NCBI GenBank assembly: GCA_016200005.1
Contig: JACQFP010000036.1
Coordinates: forward strand, 114,659-178,658
Length of the DNA stretch: 64,000 nt
Direction: 5' to 3'
Source of the DNA: Verrucomicrobiota bacterium
GTDB taxonomy: Bacteria > Verrucomicrobiota > Verrucomicrobiia > Limisphaerales > PALSA-1396
Shown here: positions 42,030-50,871 of the stretch, one piece after another
Layout: each line of letters begins with the position of its first letter
Numbering within the stretch: position 1 is the stretch's first letter
Notes under the pieces: generated by a model
What the model was told of the DNA's origin: nothing
The model's database searches: none
Seen by the model: only the letters and a program-made list of their open reading frames with translations
Program-made: the position numbers and the translations under genes

Positions 42030-44630
42030 ATGCCGTTCATCCTCGCGAAGCGAAAACATCTGTCATTATTGGTGACGCTGTGCCTGTTGAAACCAGGTTT
42101 CCAACCAGCCGTCACCGCCGCGCCGACTGTGACCGATGCGGTCCGACCCACCGGTCGCATTGTTCAAAAGTCGTCAGCGGAGAAAGGCGCCATCACGCCA
42201 GCGGCGATGACCGCGTGGAAAATTGTTTGTGATTCCGCCGCTACGGAATCCGAACGCTACGCCGCGACAGAGTTTCAGCGATTGTTCAAAGGCATGACCG
42301 GCGCGTTGCTGCCCGTGGTGGAATCTATGGCGGCAAACCAAGCCGCGGTCTTCGTCGGTCAGGACGCGGTCGCGCATGCCGGCCAAACGGCGGATGGTGG
42401 CGATTTGGGCGAGGAAGCGTTGCGGATTCGCGTTGGACCGAAGGGGGTGTGTATTGACGGCGGGCGACCGCGCGGCACCCTCTACGGCGTCTATGAATTC
42501 TTCGAGGAGTTGTGCGGCGTGCGGTTCCTGACATTCGATGACACCTATTTTCCGCCGGACGCGGCGCAACGGAAAATTCCGGTCGGCGTTCGCGTCGTGA
42601 ATCCAACGTTCGCCTTCCGCTGGTCGTATTACGGCGAGAACAGCCGGCACCCAGAATTCGCCGCGCGCTTGAGAGTCAACACGGTGAGCGATGATCCAAA
42701 GCTCGGCGGGCGCACGGGTTTCCGGTTGGTCAATCACAACGTCGCCTACCTCGTGCCCCCGGCGAAATACGGCAAGGCGCACCCGGAGTATTACGCGCTG
42801 GTGGCCGGCGAGCGGAAACTGGAGATGGGTGGCGGCGGACCACAGTTGTGCATGAGCAATCCGGAGTTGATCAACGTCGTCGTGAATGCCGTGCTCGAGG
42901 AGATCAGAAAAAATCCGACCGCCCGCAACCTCAACATCGCGCAAATGGACAATGAGAGTTTTTGCACCTGCGCGCGCTGCGCGGAGATTGACGCGCGGGA
43001 GGAATCGCACGCCGGGGCGACGCTCGCCTTCGTCAACGCGGTTGCCGAGCGCATCGAGAAAACCAACCCCGACGTGTTCATCAGCACTTTCGCCTATCAG
43101 TACACCCGCAAACCGCCCAAGATTCTCAAGCCGCGCCGCAACGTGATGATCCAGTTGTGCAGCATCGAGTGCTGCGATTTCCACGCCATCGATGATCCAG
43201 CGTGTCCGTTGAACCGCTCGTTCTGCGCGGACATGGCGGGCTGGAAGAAGATCGCGAACAACGTCTTCATCTGGCACTACAACACCAACTTCAAGGGCTA
43301 CCTCCTCCCGTTCCCCAACTTGCGCAGCATCGGCCGGAGCGTTTCCTTTTTTGCGAAGAACAACGGCCAGGGCGTGTTCATGCAGGCGGCGGGCAACGGC
43401 TTTTCCACCGAACTCAGCGATCTACGCAACTATGTCATGGCGCGTTGTCTCTGGAAGCCCGGTCGCGATAGTTGGAAGGAGGCGGAGGAATTTTGCCGGC
43501 TCCATTACGCTGAAGCCGCCGGGCCGATCCTGGCCTACCTGAAGTACTATCACAACCTCGTCGGCAAATCGGGAGTGCATCCCACCTGTTTCCCAACGGA
43601 GTCGTCGTTGTGCATCACGCCGGAGTCCGCGCGACGCATCATGGGGTACTTCGAGGAGGCATTGTTGCTGGCGAAGTCGGATGCCGTGCGCGCTCGCATC
43701 GAGAAGGCTTCGCTCTGCGCGTATCGTGCCGCGGTGAGTGCGTCGAGCATGCGCTTGGTTTATCGCAATGCCGTCTGCCACCCCGACCTTGAAGGATTCG
43801 ATCCTGGCCTGTTGGATCGTTACGCGGCGTTGTGCACGCGTTTCGGCGCCACGATGGATGACGAACACGTCTCGACGGAGAAATTCCTCGGCGCGATGCG
43901 CGGACTGCACAACGGGTTGAAGGCCGTCAGTTTGGAAAACGAATCCTGGCGCGTGGTGGTGCTGCCGGAGAGCAATGCGAAGGTGGTGGAGATGACGTAC
44001 AAACCCACCGGTCGCAATGTGGTTCGCGCCCCGCGGTCGTTCAATCGCTTCCGTCACGAGGAATGGGTGCGCCAAGGCGAGGGACCCATCGCCGAAAACA
44101 TTAGGGCGTTCGATGTTCAGGCCGAACCGACCAGGGCCGTCTTGTCATTGACGACGAAAGACGGTGCCCGCATCCAGCGCACCATTTCCCTGACGGACGA
44201 CGCGGTCCGCTTCGAGACCACGATGACTGCGGACGCGCCGCGCAGGTTCGATTTCCTCGTGCATCCGGAATACGACACCGCCACGATGTCCGATGATCCC
44301 CGCGTGCTGGCCATTTACGTCAGGCAATCGGATTGGACGCACGCCAACCGCCAATGGCGCGAGGCGATGCCGACCGACCAGCAAATGGACGTGATCAAGA
44401 ATGCCGTCGGCGGCGGGGCCTTCGCCTACTTCAATCATCAGGCCAAGTTCGGTGTGGAACAGCGCTTCGATCCCGCCGACTTCAGCGGGCTCGGACTCTT
44501 TTGGAATCCCTCGCGGCAGCAGATCAATCTCGAAATGATCTCGAAAACTGTGTCGTTGGAAAAAGGAGAACGCGCGCGTTTCGCCTACGAAGTGCGTTAT
44601 CTCAGGGAAGCGCCCAAGCGCAACCGTTGA
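42030..44630 (+). CDS. DUF4838 domain secreted protein (glycoside hydrolase-like)
   Basis: 866 residues from the ATG at 42030; signal-like N-terminus (LSLLVTLCLLKPGFQPAVTA). Residues about 50-170 look like a GH20b/alpha-glucuronidase N-terminal domain (AATEFQRLFKGMTGALLPVV and DGGRPRGTLYGVYEFFEEL), followed by a TIM-barrel-like DUF4838 region (NIAQMDNESFCTCARCAEID, FISTFAYQYTRKPP). The C-terminal part is beta-rich. Predicted polysaccharide-active enzyme of the periplasm or exterior. Starts the plus-strand glycan block. Confidence 0.85.
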   Translation: MPFILAKRKHLSLLVTLCLLKPGFQPAVTAAPTVTDAVRPTGRIVQKSSAEKGAITPAAMTAWKIVCDSAATESERYAATEFQRLFKGMTGALLPVVESMAANQAAVFVGQDAVAHAGQTADGGDLGEEALRIRVGPKGVCIDGGRPRGTLYGVYEFFEELCGVRFLTFDDTYFPPDAAQRKIPVGVRVVNPTFAFRWSYYGENSRHPEFAARLRVNTVSDDPKLGGRTGFRLVNHNVAYLVPPAKYGKAHPEYYALVAGERKLEMGGGGPQLCMSNPELINVVVNAVLEEIRKNPTARNLNIAQMDNESFCTCARCAEIDAREESHAGATLAFVNAVAERIEKTNPDVFISTFAYQYTRKPPKILKPRRNVMIQLCSIECCDFHAIDDPACPLNRSFCADMAGWKKIANNVFIWHYNTNFKGYLLPFPNLRSIGRSVSFFAKNNGQGVFMQAAGNGFSTELSDLRNYVMARCLWKPGRDSWKEAEEFCRLHYAEAAGPILAYLKYYHNLVGKSGVHPTCFPTESSLCITPESARRIMGYFEEALLLAKSDAVRARIEKASLCAYRAAVSASSMRLVYRNAVCHPDLEGFDPGLLDRYAALCTRFGATMDDEHVSTEKFLGAMRGLHNGLKAVSLENESWRVVVLPESNAKVVEMTYKPTGRNVVRAPRSFNRFRHEEWVRQGEGPIAENIRAFDVQAEPTRAVLSLTTKDGARIQRTISLTDDAVRFETTMTADAPRRFDFLVHPEYDTATMSDDPRVLAIYVRQSDWTHANRQWREAMPTDQQMDVIKNAVGGGAFAYFNHQAKFGVEQRFDPADFSGLGLFWNPSRQQINLEMISKTVSLEKGERARFAYEVRYLREAPKRNR

Positions 44631-44649
44631 CCAAAACCGAACTTACTCC

Positions 44650-46341
44650 GTGAGGGAAATCATGAAGAACCAACTAACGCGGTTATCGGATCGCTTCGTG
44701 TATTTCAACCGGCTCGTGGGGAACCTTGACCATTCCAAAACCGCGCAACAGGATCGTGAACCGATGGGCAGGAGCGCGGACAGCCTTGTCCGCGAGTTTC
44801 CATGTACCGGTTCGCGCGGACAAGGCTGTCCGCGCTCCGATGGCGAGTTCTTGGGCCGCAGGAATGTACTCACTCTCGTGGCAATCGTTCTTGCCGCCAC
44901 ATCACTCTCGGTGATTTCCGCCTCCGGAGGGTCAGCCGCGTTGTTAAGCAAAGAACGGATGCTGATGGTCCACGGCCACCTGCGTTTCATTCTCGGCCTT
45001 TACGAGAACCCGAAAGATGACGCAGTCCTCAAGGAAGCAGTCGAGTCCGGGTTCAACCTGATTCAATGCGCGCCTGAAGTTGCCGATCTGGACCGCGTGC
45101 AGCGCCTCGGCGCCAGGGCGTGGGTGAACGTTGGGGGCGCGCTGGACTTGAGCCAGGACGACACCCATCGGCGAGCGCAGCTCACCGCGCTGGTTAAACG
45201 TGTGTCGGGTCATCCCGCTCTGCTGGTCTGGGAAGGGCCGGACGAAATCCTCTGGAACAATTGGTGGGGGACCATGGAGCAGATCCGTCCGGAACTTGAA
45301 ACGATGCGCAAGGCGGCGGAAGGCAAGGCCGAACTCGAAGCGTTAAGCCGCCGCGCCCGGGATTTGTTCGAGCGCGGCCTTTATGCTGACTTTGAGAAAG
45401 TGCGGACCGAGTTCTGGCGCAAAGCGGGTCAGCCATCGCCGAATCCTAGTGTCCGCATTGACGACGCTCCCGCCCGTGTGCGCAGGAGTGGCGAGGGAAT
45501 TACTGCCGGCATCCGGGCGCTGCGAGAACTGGATTCCGCTCACGTCATCTGGTTGAACCACGCGCCCCGAAATTCGGTCGCCGACCTGCGCCTTTACAAT
45601 CGCGCGGTGGACATGGCTGGCTGCGACATTTATCCGGCTCCGGCAAATTTGATGGTCGGGCACAGCGATCTGTTGGACCTGGGGCTGACCTCGGTTGGGG
45701 CGTACACGGAACGGATGCGCCAGGCCGCGCCCGGAAAAACCTGCGCGATGGTGCTCCAGGGTTTCGGCTGGCGCGACTTGAAGGAGAAGCCCAACGAAAA
45801 GGAAACCGCCGTCGGCATCGGTCGGCGACCGACCTGGGCCGAATCTCGTTTCATGGCTTACGACGCGATCATTCATGGCGCGAACGCCATTCTCTATTGG
45901 GGCACGGCATACATGAAACCCGTAGAGGATGACGGCTCGGCTGCAAGCGGACGCCCGCGGATGTGGCGGGAATTGCTCCGGGTCGCACGCGAACTTCGGG
46001 CGCTCGAACCGGCGCTCGTCGCTCTGCCGCTAAAGTCGCCGTCAGTTCGCCAGGCCGAAACCTACGGCTCGATTGACGGCAAGGGAATCCTCTGCTCATT
46101 GCGCCGCGTGGACGATGATTTCGTTTTGCTGGTTGTGAACGAGACCGGTGACGGCCTCGGTTTCTCGATTGAAAACCTGCCGGCGAAACTCAACGGGCGA
46201 ACGTTGCATCGGCTTTACTCCTTGGAGGAGCAATTGGTGGCCAAACGCAGTTTCAACGATGGAATAGGACCCCGCGAAGTCCATGTGTATGCGACTTCGC
46301 GACGGTTCGAGGATCCGCTGGCGCGGAACAATCAGAATTGA
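44650..46341 (+). CDS. TIM-barrel glycoside hydrolase-like protein with in-frame repeat
   Basis: Up to 563 residues. The likely signal sequence (RRNVLTLVAIVLAATSLSVI) lies about 75 residues from the first start, because a palindromic element (44771-44838) is translated ahead of it; the true start is therefore uncertain (44650, 44764 or a later non-ATG codon). The body has barrel-like segments (HPALLVWEGPDEILWNNWW, DMAGCDIYPAPANLMVGHSD, MAYDAIIHGANAILYWGTAYM) similar to glycoside hydrolases of the GH2/GH42 superfamily; Glu in GPDE may be catalytic. It follows DUF4838 by 19 bases and is followed by the kelch gene after 3 bases. Confidence 0.75.
   Translation: MREIMKNQLTRLSDRFVYFNRLVGNLDHSKTAQQDREPMGRSADSLVREFPCTGSRGQGCPRSDGEFLGRRNVLTLVAIVLAATSLSVISASGGSAALLSKERMLMVHGHLRFILGLYENPKDDAVLKEAVESGFNLIQCAPEVADLDRVQRLGARAWVNVGGALDLSQDDTHRRAQLTALVKRVSGHPALLVWEGPDEILWNNWWGTMEQIRPELETMRKAAEGKAELEALSRRARDLFERGLYADFEKVRTEFWRKAGQPSPNPSVRIDDAPARVRRSGEGITAGIRALRELDSAHVIWLNHAPRNSVADLRLYNRAVDMAGCDIYPAPANLMVGHSDLLDLGLTSVGAYTERMRQAAPGKTCAMVLQGFGWRDLKEKPNEKETAVGIGRRPTWAESRFMAYDAIIHGANAILYWGTAYMKPVEDDGSAASGRPRMWRELLRVARELRALEPALVALPLKSPSVRQAETYGSIDGKGILCSLRRVDDDFVLLVVNETGDGLGFSIENLPAKLNGRTLHRLYSLEEQLVAKRSFNDGIGPREVHVYATSRRFEDPLARNNQN
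44771..44838. repeat. GGAGCGCGGAC-type palindromic element, in frame in hydrolase gene
   Basis: Left arm 44771-44797 (begins GGAGCGCGGACAGCCTTGTC) and right arm 44811-44838; 24 bases are perfectly complementary. Same family as the copies at 28.4-29.2 kb. It lies upstream of the signal peptide codons of the host gene. Confidence 0.85.
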
Positions 46342-46344
46342 GCC

Positions 46345-47346
46345 ATGAAAAGCAGGAACAGGTTGTTTGCGCTCGCAAGCGCACTGCGGATGCATTGGCT
46401 ATCTTTGCTTGCGCTCGCTGTCCTTGAGAGTTGCACCGTTTGTGCAACGACCGCTGCCGAGTTTCCTGCTGCCGACTGGGAGCGCGTCACGGAGCACACT
46501 CAGTTCAGCCCGCGCGACACGGCGGAGGGTGTCGTCTTCGGCGGGAAGATGTGGTTGAGCAATGGCTACCTTAACGGCGGCATTCTCGTCCGCGATCTTT
46601 GGTCCTCGATCGACGGCATCACGTGGAAGTTGATCACCACCAACGCGCCTTACGACGGCTACGCGGAGATGACGGTTTATGCCGGAAAAATTTGGGCGGT
46701 GAAACAGAGCGTGCGGAATTCGGCGGACGGTGTGAACTGGAAGCAAATCGCGGAGAAGACGCCCTTCGGCGTCCGCAGCTACGGCGAACTTGTCGTGCAT
46801 GATGGCATGATGTGGCAACTCGGCAGCGGCGAGGATGTCTGGAGCACCACGAATGGCGTGACTTGGAAATGCTTGGCGGCGCACGCGCCGTATGGATCGC
46901 GTTTCGCCTCAGCAGCCGTCGCTTTCAAAGGCAAGCTCTGGGTCATAGGCGGCGCCGTGGAGAAGACCAACACGCCACGGGAAATGGTATATCCGGAATT
47001 CACCACCTTCAATGACGTGTGGTGCTCCTCCGACGGCGCTGACTGGACTCGCGTTGTCGAACATGCGCCGTGGTTGCCGCGGATGTGGTTTGTCCCGATC
47101 GTTTATGCCGACCGGCTCTGGATCATCGGCGGCTTCGACAACGTGCATCGCGCGAACTTCGATGACGCGTGGTGGACGGAAGACGGCATCAAATGGCACC
47201 GCCTCGACACGAAGACGAAATTTTCTCCGCGACACGAAGTGACGGCTTACGTCCATGCGAACAGTCTCTGGGTGGTCGCGGGCAACTCCTGGCCGCTGAT
47301 GAACGATGTCTGGAAACTCACGCCTACACTGATTCGCCGGAAATGA
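46345..47346 (+). CDS. Kelch-type propeller secreted protein
   Basis: 333 residues with a signal peptide (about residues 1-38, ending ATTAAE). Five to six repeats of about 55 residues with the pattern 'GKMWLSNGYLNGG...DLWSSIDGITWKLI' and 'DRLWIIGGFDN...DDAWWTEDGIKWHRL' form a kelch/galactose-oxidase-like propeller. No catalytic residues are recognised; probably binding. It follows the hydrolase gene by three bases. Confidence 0.8.
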   Translation: MKSRNRLFALASALRMHWLSLLALAVLESCTVCATTAAEFPAADWERVTEHTQFSPRDTAEGVVFGGKMWLSNGYLNGGILVRDLWSSIDGITWKLITTNAPYDGYAEMTVYAGKIWAVKQSVRNSADGVNWKQIAEKTPFGVRSYGELVVHDGMMWQLGSGEDVWSTTNGVTWKCLAAHAPYGSRFASAAVAFKGKLWVIGGAVEKTNTPREMVYPEFTTFNDVWCSSDGADWTRVVEHAPWLPRMWFVPIVYADRLWIIGGFDNVHRANFDDAWWTEDGIKWHRLDTKTKFSPRHEVTAYVHANSLWVVAGNSWPLMNDVWKLTPTLIRRK

Positions 47347-47636
47347 AATATTCTGCATGCTCGAATCAACGAGCCACAGCGGACAAGTGGATTTCCCGGT
47401 CGATCATCCACGCGCCGAAGCCGGGGTGGTTTTGTGGATGGCCAATAGCAAACGGCGCATTGGCTTACAAAATAGGCTTGCTATTCTGAAGGACGCTGCT
47501 CGAATGCCTTTTAATTCCATGGAATGATGAACGCGTCATCAGCAAACCGCAGTTCATTCCCGCTGCTTCTGGGTTTACGGCGGTCCCAGAAAGCCGCAAC
47601 GCTTAACCGCCATCCACCCTGAACTCGAACACGAAC
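47347..47636. other. Intergenic region upstream of the tandem-repeat protein
   Basis: 290 bases without a convincing gene. Two short palindromes lie next to each other at 47514-47541: ATTCCATGGAAT and TGATGAACGCGTCATCA. A promoter-like pair TTGGCT/TATTCT (about 47460-47487) precedes them. These are candidates for the control region of the next gene. Confidence 0.4.
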
Positions 47637-49775
47637 ATGAAGACACTCATTAAGCACCTTCTCCTTGGAGCCGCCTGTTTGGTCGCTTCGTTGACTCACG
47701 CCGCCCCCTACCTGTCGGAGCAATTGCGGCTGCGTGCGACCGTGCAGCCCAGCCTGGACCTGGGCATTGGCGCCAGCACCATGTACAATCCGCGGTTCTT
47801 TGACGGGAAGATCTACGCCAACCAGATCAACACCCCGTGTTTCGGCCGGTATCCGATCGGCTCCACGACGCCGGAGATACTCGTCAATAACAGTGCCAAT
47901 ACTTCATTGGAACATCGCATGGTGGCGCCGTTCCGCGGTACCAACCGTTCGATATACCTGATCGGGTCCAGCAGTGCCATTGTGTCCACGACCACCTTCA
48001 CCCGGTATAATTATGACGGAACCAATCCGGTCAGCACCAACACGCCCGATACTCAAATCGCCGATTCATTTGATTGGGTCGATGACAACACGATCATCTA
48101 CGCGGATTATACGTCCGGGAATCGCAAGCGGTTGTACCTGGCGACGGTTGTTGCAGAGCCGTTCTCGGTGACGGCCAAGACCACCTGGAACGCCAACGGC
48201 TACATCACTACAAGCGTGAGTACCCGAATTCGCAATGTCCGCGTGGGCGAAGTTTACAGCGGTTATGCCTATTACGGAGATGCCGGCCAAAACACAAATC
48301 CGAACTTTTACGCTCTTGATCTTGCCACCGGCACGGAGACTCTGCTGGGGAACTTGGGCCTTCTGACCGGATCGGGCAGCTTCGGCCTGTGGACCGTGGT
48401 TGAACGGGGCGGCTATCTTTACGTGCAGACGACGGACAACGGCGTTTACGTTTATCAGATGACCAGCGCCACCACGCTCGGCCCTTTGTATGCGACTTAT
48501 ACCAAAGCCGAACTGGACGCCGTCACCGGCTACACCGGCCTGCAGTATTTCGGCTTGGATGTAACCTCCCAGGGCAGGAAGCTGCTCTTGGGCGACCTGC
48601 AGGGCAAAGTATATGAGCTAGGCGGCCCGGGCTTGCCCTACCTGGCAGAAGAATTGCAACTGCGTGTGATGGTGCAGCCCAGCGCCGACCTGAGCATTGG
48701 AGCCAGCACCATGTATAACCCGCGCGTGTTCGACGACAAGATTTTCGCCAACCAGATCAATACCCCTTGTTTCGGCCGCTATCCTTCAGGCTCCAACACG
48801 GCCGAGGTGCTCGTCAACAACAGTGCCGATCTCCTGTTGGAACACCGGATGGTCGCGCCTTTCCGCGGCGCCAACCGCAAGACCTACATGATCGGGTCGA
48901 GCAGCGCCGCCGCTTCCACCACGACCTTTGCGCGCTACGATTTCGACGGAAACAATCCCGTCACCATCGACTCGCCAGACACCTTGACCGTGGATGCTTT
49001 CGATTGGGTGGATGACGACACCATCATCTACGCGATCTACACGTCCGGAAACCGCAATAAGCTGTACCTGGCCGACGTGGTCGCCGAGCCGTTTTCGGCG
49101 ACACTCAACACCACCTGGAATGCCAACGGCTACATTACCACCAGCGTGAGCGCCCGCATTCGCAACGTGCGTGTGGGCGACGTGTTCCGCGGCTACGCTT
49201 ACTACGGTGATGCCGGGCAAAACACGAACCCGAACTTCTACGCCCTCAACCTGGCCACCGGCGCAGAGACATTGCTGGGGAACCTGGGCATTCTGACCGG
49301 ATCGGGCAGTTTCGGCCTGTGGACGGTGGTCGAGCGGGATGGCTACCTTTACGTGCAGACAACCGACAACGGCGTTTTCATTTATAAAATGACCAACGCC
49401 ACCACGCTCGGCCCGCTCTACACGACTTACACCAAAGCGCAACTGGATGCGGCCACCGGCTACACCGGCCTGCAGTACTTCGGTTTCGATGCGACCGTTG
49501 ACGGCAAAAAACTGCTTCTCGGTGCGCTCGAGGGCAAGGTCTTTGAATTGGAAGGCCGGCCGCTTCTAGGCATCGCCCAGTCCGGCAACGCTGTCGTCCT
49601 CTCCTGGCCGGCGACGATCTACTCTGAGATCATTCAATCCTCGGGCAGCCTTTCGCCGGTAAGCTTTTCCGACCTCAGTCCGCAGCCCACCATCCTTCAA
49701 GAGGGCGAACTGAATACCGTCAATATCCCGCTCGGCAACACAAATACTTTTTTCCGACTGCGCAAGGGGCCATAA
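47637..49775 (+). CDS. Secreted protein with two tandem ~310-residue repeats
   Basis: 712 residues with a signal peptide (MKTLIKHLLLGAACLVASLT then HAA). Two units of about 310 residues, starting PYLSEQLRLRATVQPSLDLG and PYLAEELQLRVMVQPSADLS, are highly similar at protein and DNA level, so the gene grew by a fairly recent internal duplication. The units look like propellers (GLWTVVERGGYLYVQTTDNG). The last 70 residues form the C-terminal module shared with the proteins at 0 and 61.6 kb (ending FFRLRKGP). The function is unknown. Confidence 0.8.
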   Translation: MKTLIKHLLLGAACLVASLTHAAPYLSEQLRLRATVQPSLDLGIGASTMYNPRFFDGKIYANQINTPCFGRYPIGSTTPEILVNNSANTSLEHRMVAPFRGTNRSIYLIGSSSAIVSTTTFTRYNYDGTNPVSTNTPDTQIADSFDWVDDNTIIYADYTSGNRKRLYLATVVAEPFSVTAKTTWNANGYITTSVSTRIRNVRVGEVYSGYAYYGDAGQNTNPNFYALDLATGTETLLGNLGLLTGSGSFGLWTVVERGGYLYVQTTDNGVYVYQMTSATTLGPLYATYTKAELDAVTGYTGLQYFGLDVTSQGRKLLLGDLQGKVYELGGPGLPYLAEELQLRVMVQPSADLSIGASTMYNPRVFDDKIFANQINTPCFGRYPSGSNTAEVLVNNSADLLLEHRMVAPFRGANRKTYMIGSSSAAASTTTFARYDFDGNNPVTIDSPDTLTVDAFDWVDDDTIIYAIYTSGNRNKLYLADVVAEPFSATLNTTWNANGYITTSVSARIRNVRVGDVFRGYAYYGDAGQNTNPNFYALNLATGAETLLGNLGILTGSGSFGLWTVVERDGYLYVQTTDNGVFIYKMTNATTLGPLYTTYTKAQLDAATGYTGLQYFGFDATVDGKKLLLGALEGKVFELEGRPLLGIAQSGNAVVLSWPATIYSEIIQSSGSLSPVSFSDLSPQPTILQEGELNTVNIPLGNTNTFFRLRKGP

Positions 49776-49785
49776 ATCGGCTGCC

Positions 49786-50811
49786 ATGACTTCCCGCGAA
49801 CGCGTGTTGACGGCGCTGGCGCACCAGCAACCGGACCGGACGCCCCGCGATTTCTGGGCCGAGCCGCCCGCGCTGAATCGGTTGTTCCAACACCTCGGGC
49901 ACTCGGACAGTGATCGTTTGATGGAGGACTTGGGCGTTGACATCGCCCATCTGGACGCGCCGCCGACACCCGAGCGCCCGATTGGCGGCGGCATCTACCA
50001 GAACTTCTGGGGCGAGCGGTTTGTGTATAAAGATACGCCGTGGGGACCGATGCGCGAGGATGCGCCAGGGGCGTTGGCCGATGCGTCATCTTTTGCCAAA
50101 CTGGAAGCGCTCGACTGGCCCACACCGGATTGCATCGACCGGTCGCTCCTTCGGGAACAGTGTCGCCATCACCAACAGCGGGCGCTGCTCTACGGCTTTG
50201 CGGATGTCTGGCAGCGGCCCGCCTTGGTGCGAGGCTGGGAAGGCATGTTCGTTGACATGGCGGAGCGGCCGGATTGGGTTCACTTCCTTTGCCGCAAGTT
50301 CACCGATTTCTACGTGGAGGATTACACTCGCGCGGCGGAGATCACAGATGGGCGCATCGATCTTTACCTGCTCATCAGTGACCTCGGCAGCCAGCGGGGT
50401 CCGCTCATCTCGCGGCCAATGTTCGAGCGATTCGTCGCGCCCTATCTCAAGGAGATGATTGACCGAATCCATGCACTGCGCGGACGTGTGCTGTTTCACA
50501 GTTGCGGCGCGATCAACGCTTTTATCCCGCGGTTGATTGAACTGGGCGTGGACGTGCTCGATCCGATACAACCCGTGGGCCAGGACATGCAGCCCGGGAC
50601 TTTGAAGGCGGCGTATGGCCGGCAACTCAGTTTTCACGGTGGGATTGATATGCAGCACTTGCTGCCGCACGGCGCGCCCAACCAGGTCACAGCGGAGGCC
50701 CGACGCTACTGCGAATTGCTTGGGGCCGGCGGCGGTTACATCCTCGGCCCGGCGCATTTTTTCCAGCCGGATGTGTCGCCGGAAAACATTATAGCGATGT
50801 ATCGCGCGTGA
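49786..50811 (+). CDS. Uroporphyrinogen decarboxylase (URO-D) superfamily protein
   Basis: 341 residues. The fold and motifs resemble the URO-D/corrinoid methyltransferase superfamily (MTSRERVLTALAHQQPDRTP; FHSCGAINAFIPRLIELGVD with His238 and Cys240 as metal ligands). The heme enzyme HemE lacks the HxC motif and has a different N-terminus, so a zinc- and corrinoid-dependent methyl transfer is more likely, although the acceptor is unknown. Cytosolic. Embedded in the glycan block, 10 bases after the repeat protein; such genes are common in catabolic loci of this phylum. Confidence 0.85.
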   Translation: MTSRERVLTALAHQQPDRTPRDFWAEPPALNRLFQHLGHSDSDRLMEDLGVDIAHLDAPPTPERPIGGGIYQNFWGERFVYKDTPWGPMREDAPGALADASSFAKLEALDWPTPDCIDRSLLREQCRHHQQRALLYGFADVWQRPALVRGWEGMFVDMAERPDWVHFLCRKFTDFYVEDYTRAAEITDGRIDLYLLISDLGSQRGPLISRPMFERFVAPYLKEMIDRIHALRGRVLFHSCGAINAFIPRLIELGVDVLDPIQPVGQDMQPGTLKAAYGRQLSFHGGIDMQHLLPHGAPNQVTAEARRYCELLGAGGGYILGPAHFFQPDVSPENIIAMYRA

Positions 50812-50871
50812 GTTACTGCACGCCCCGCTACGCCGCCAGGAGCTTAGTGCTAATCGGATTATTGATTTTCC

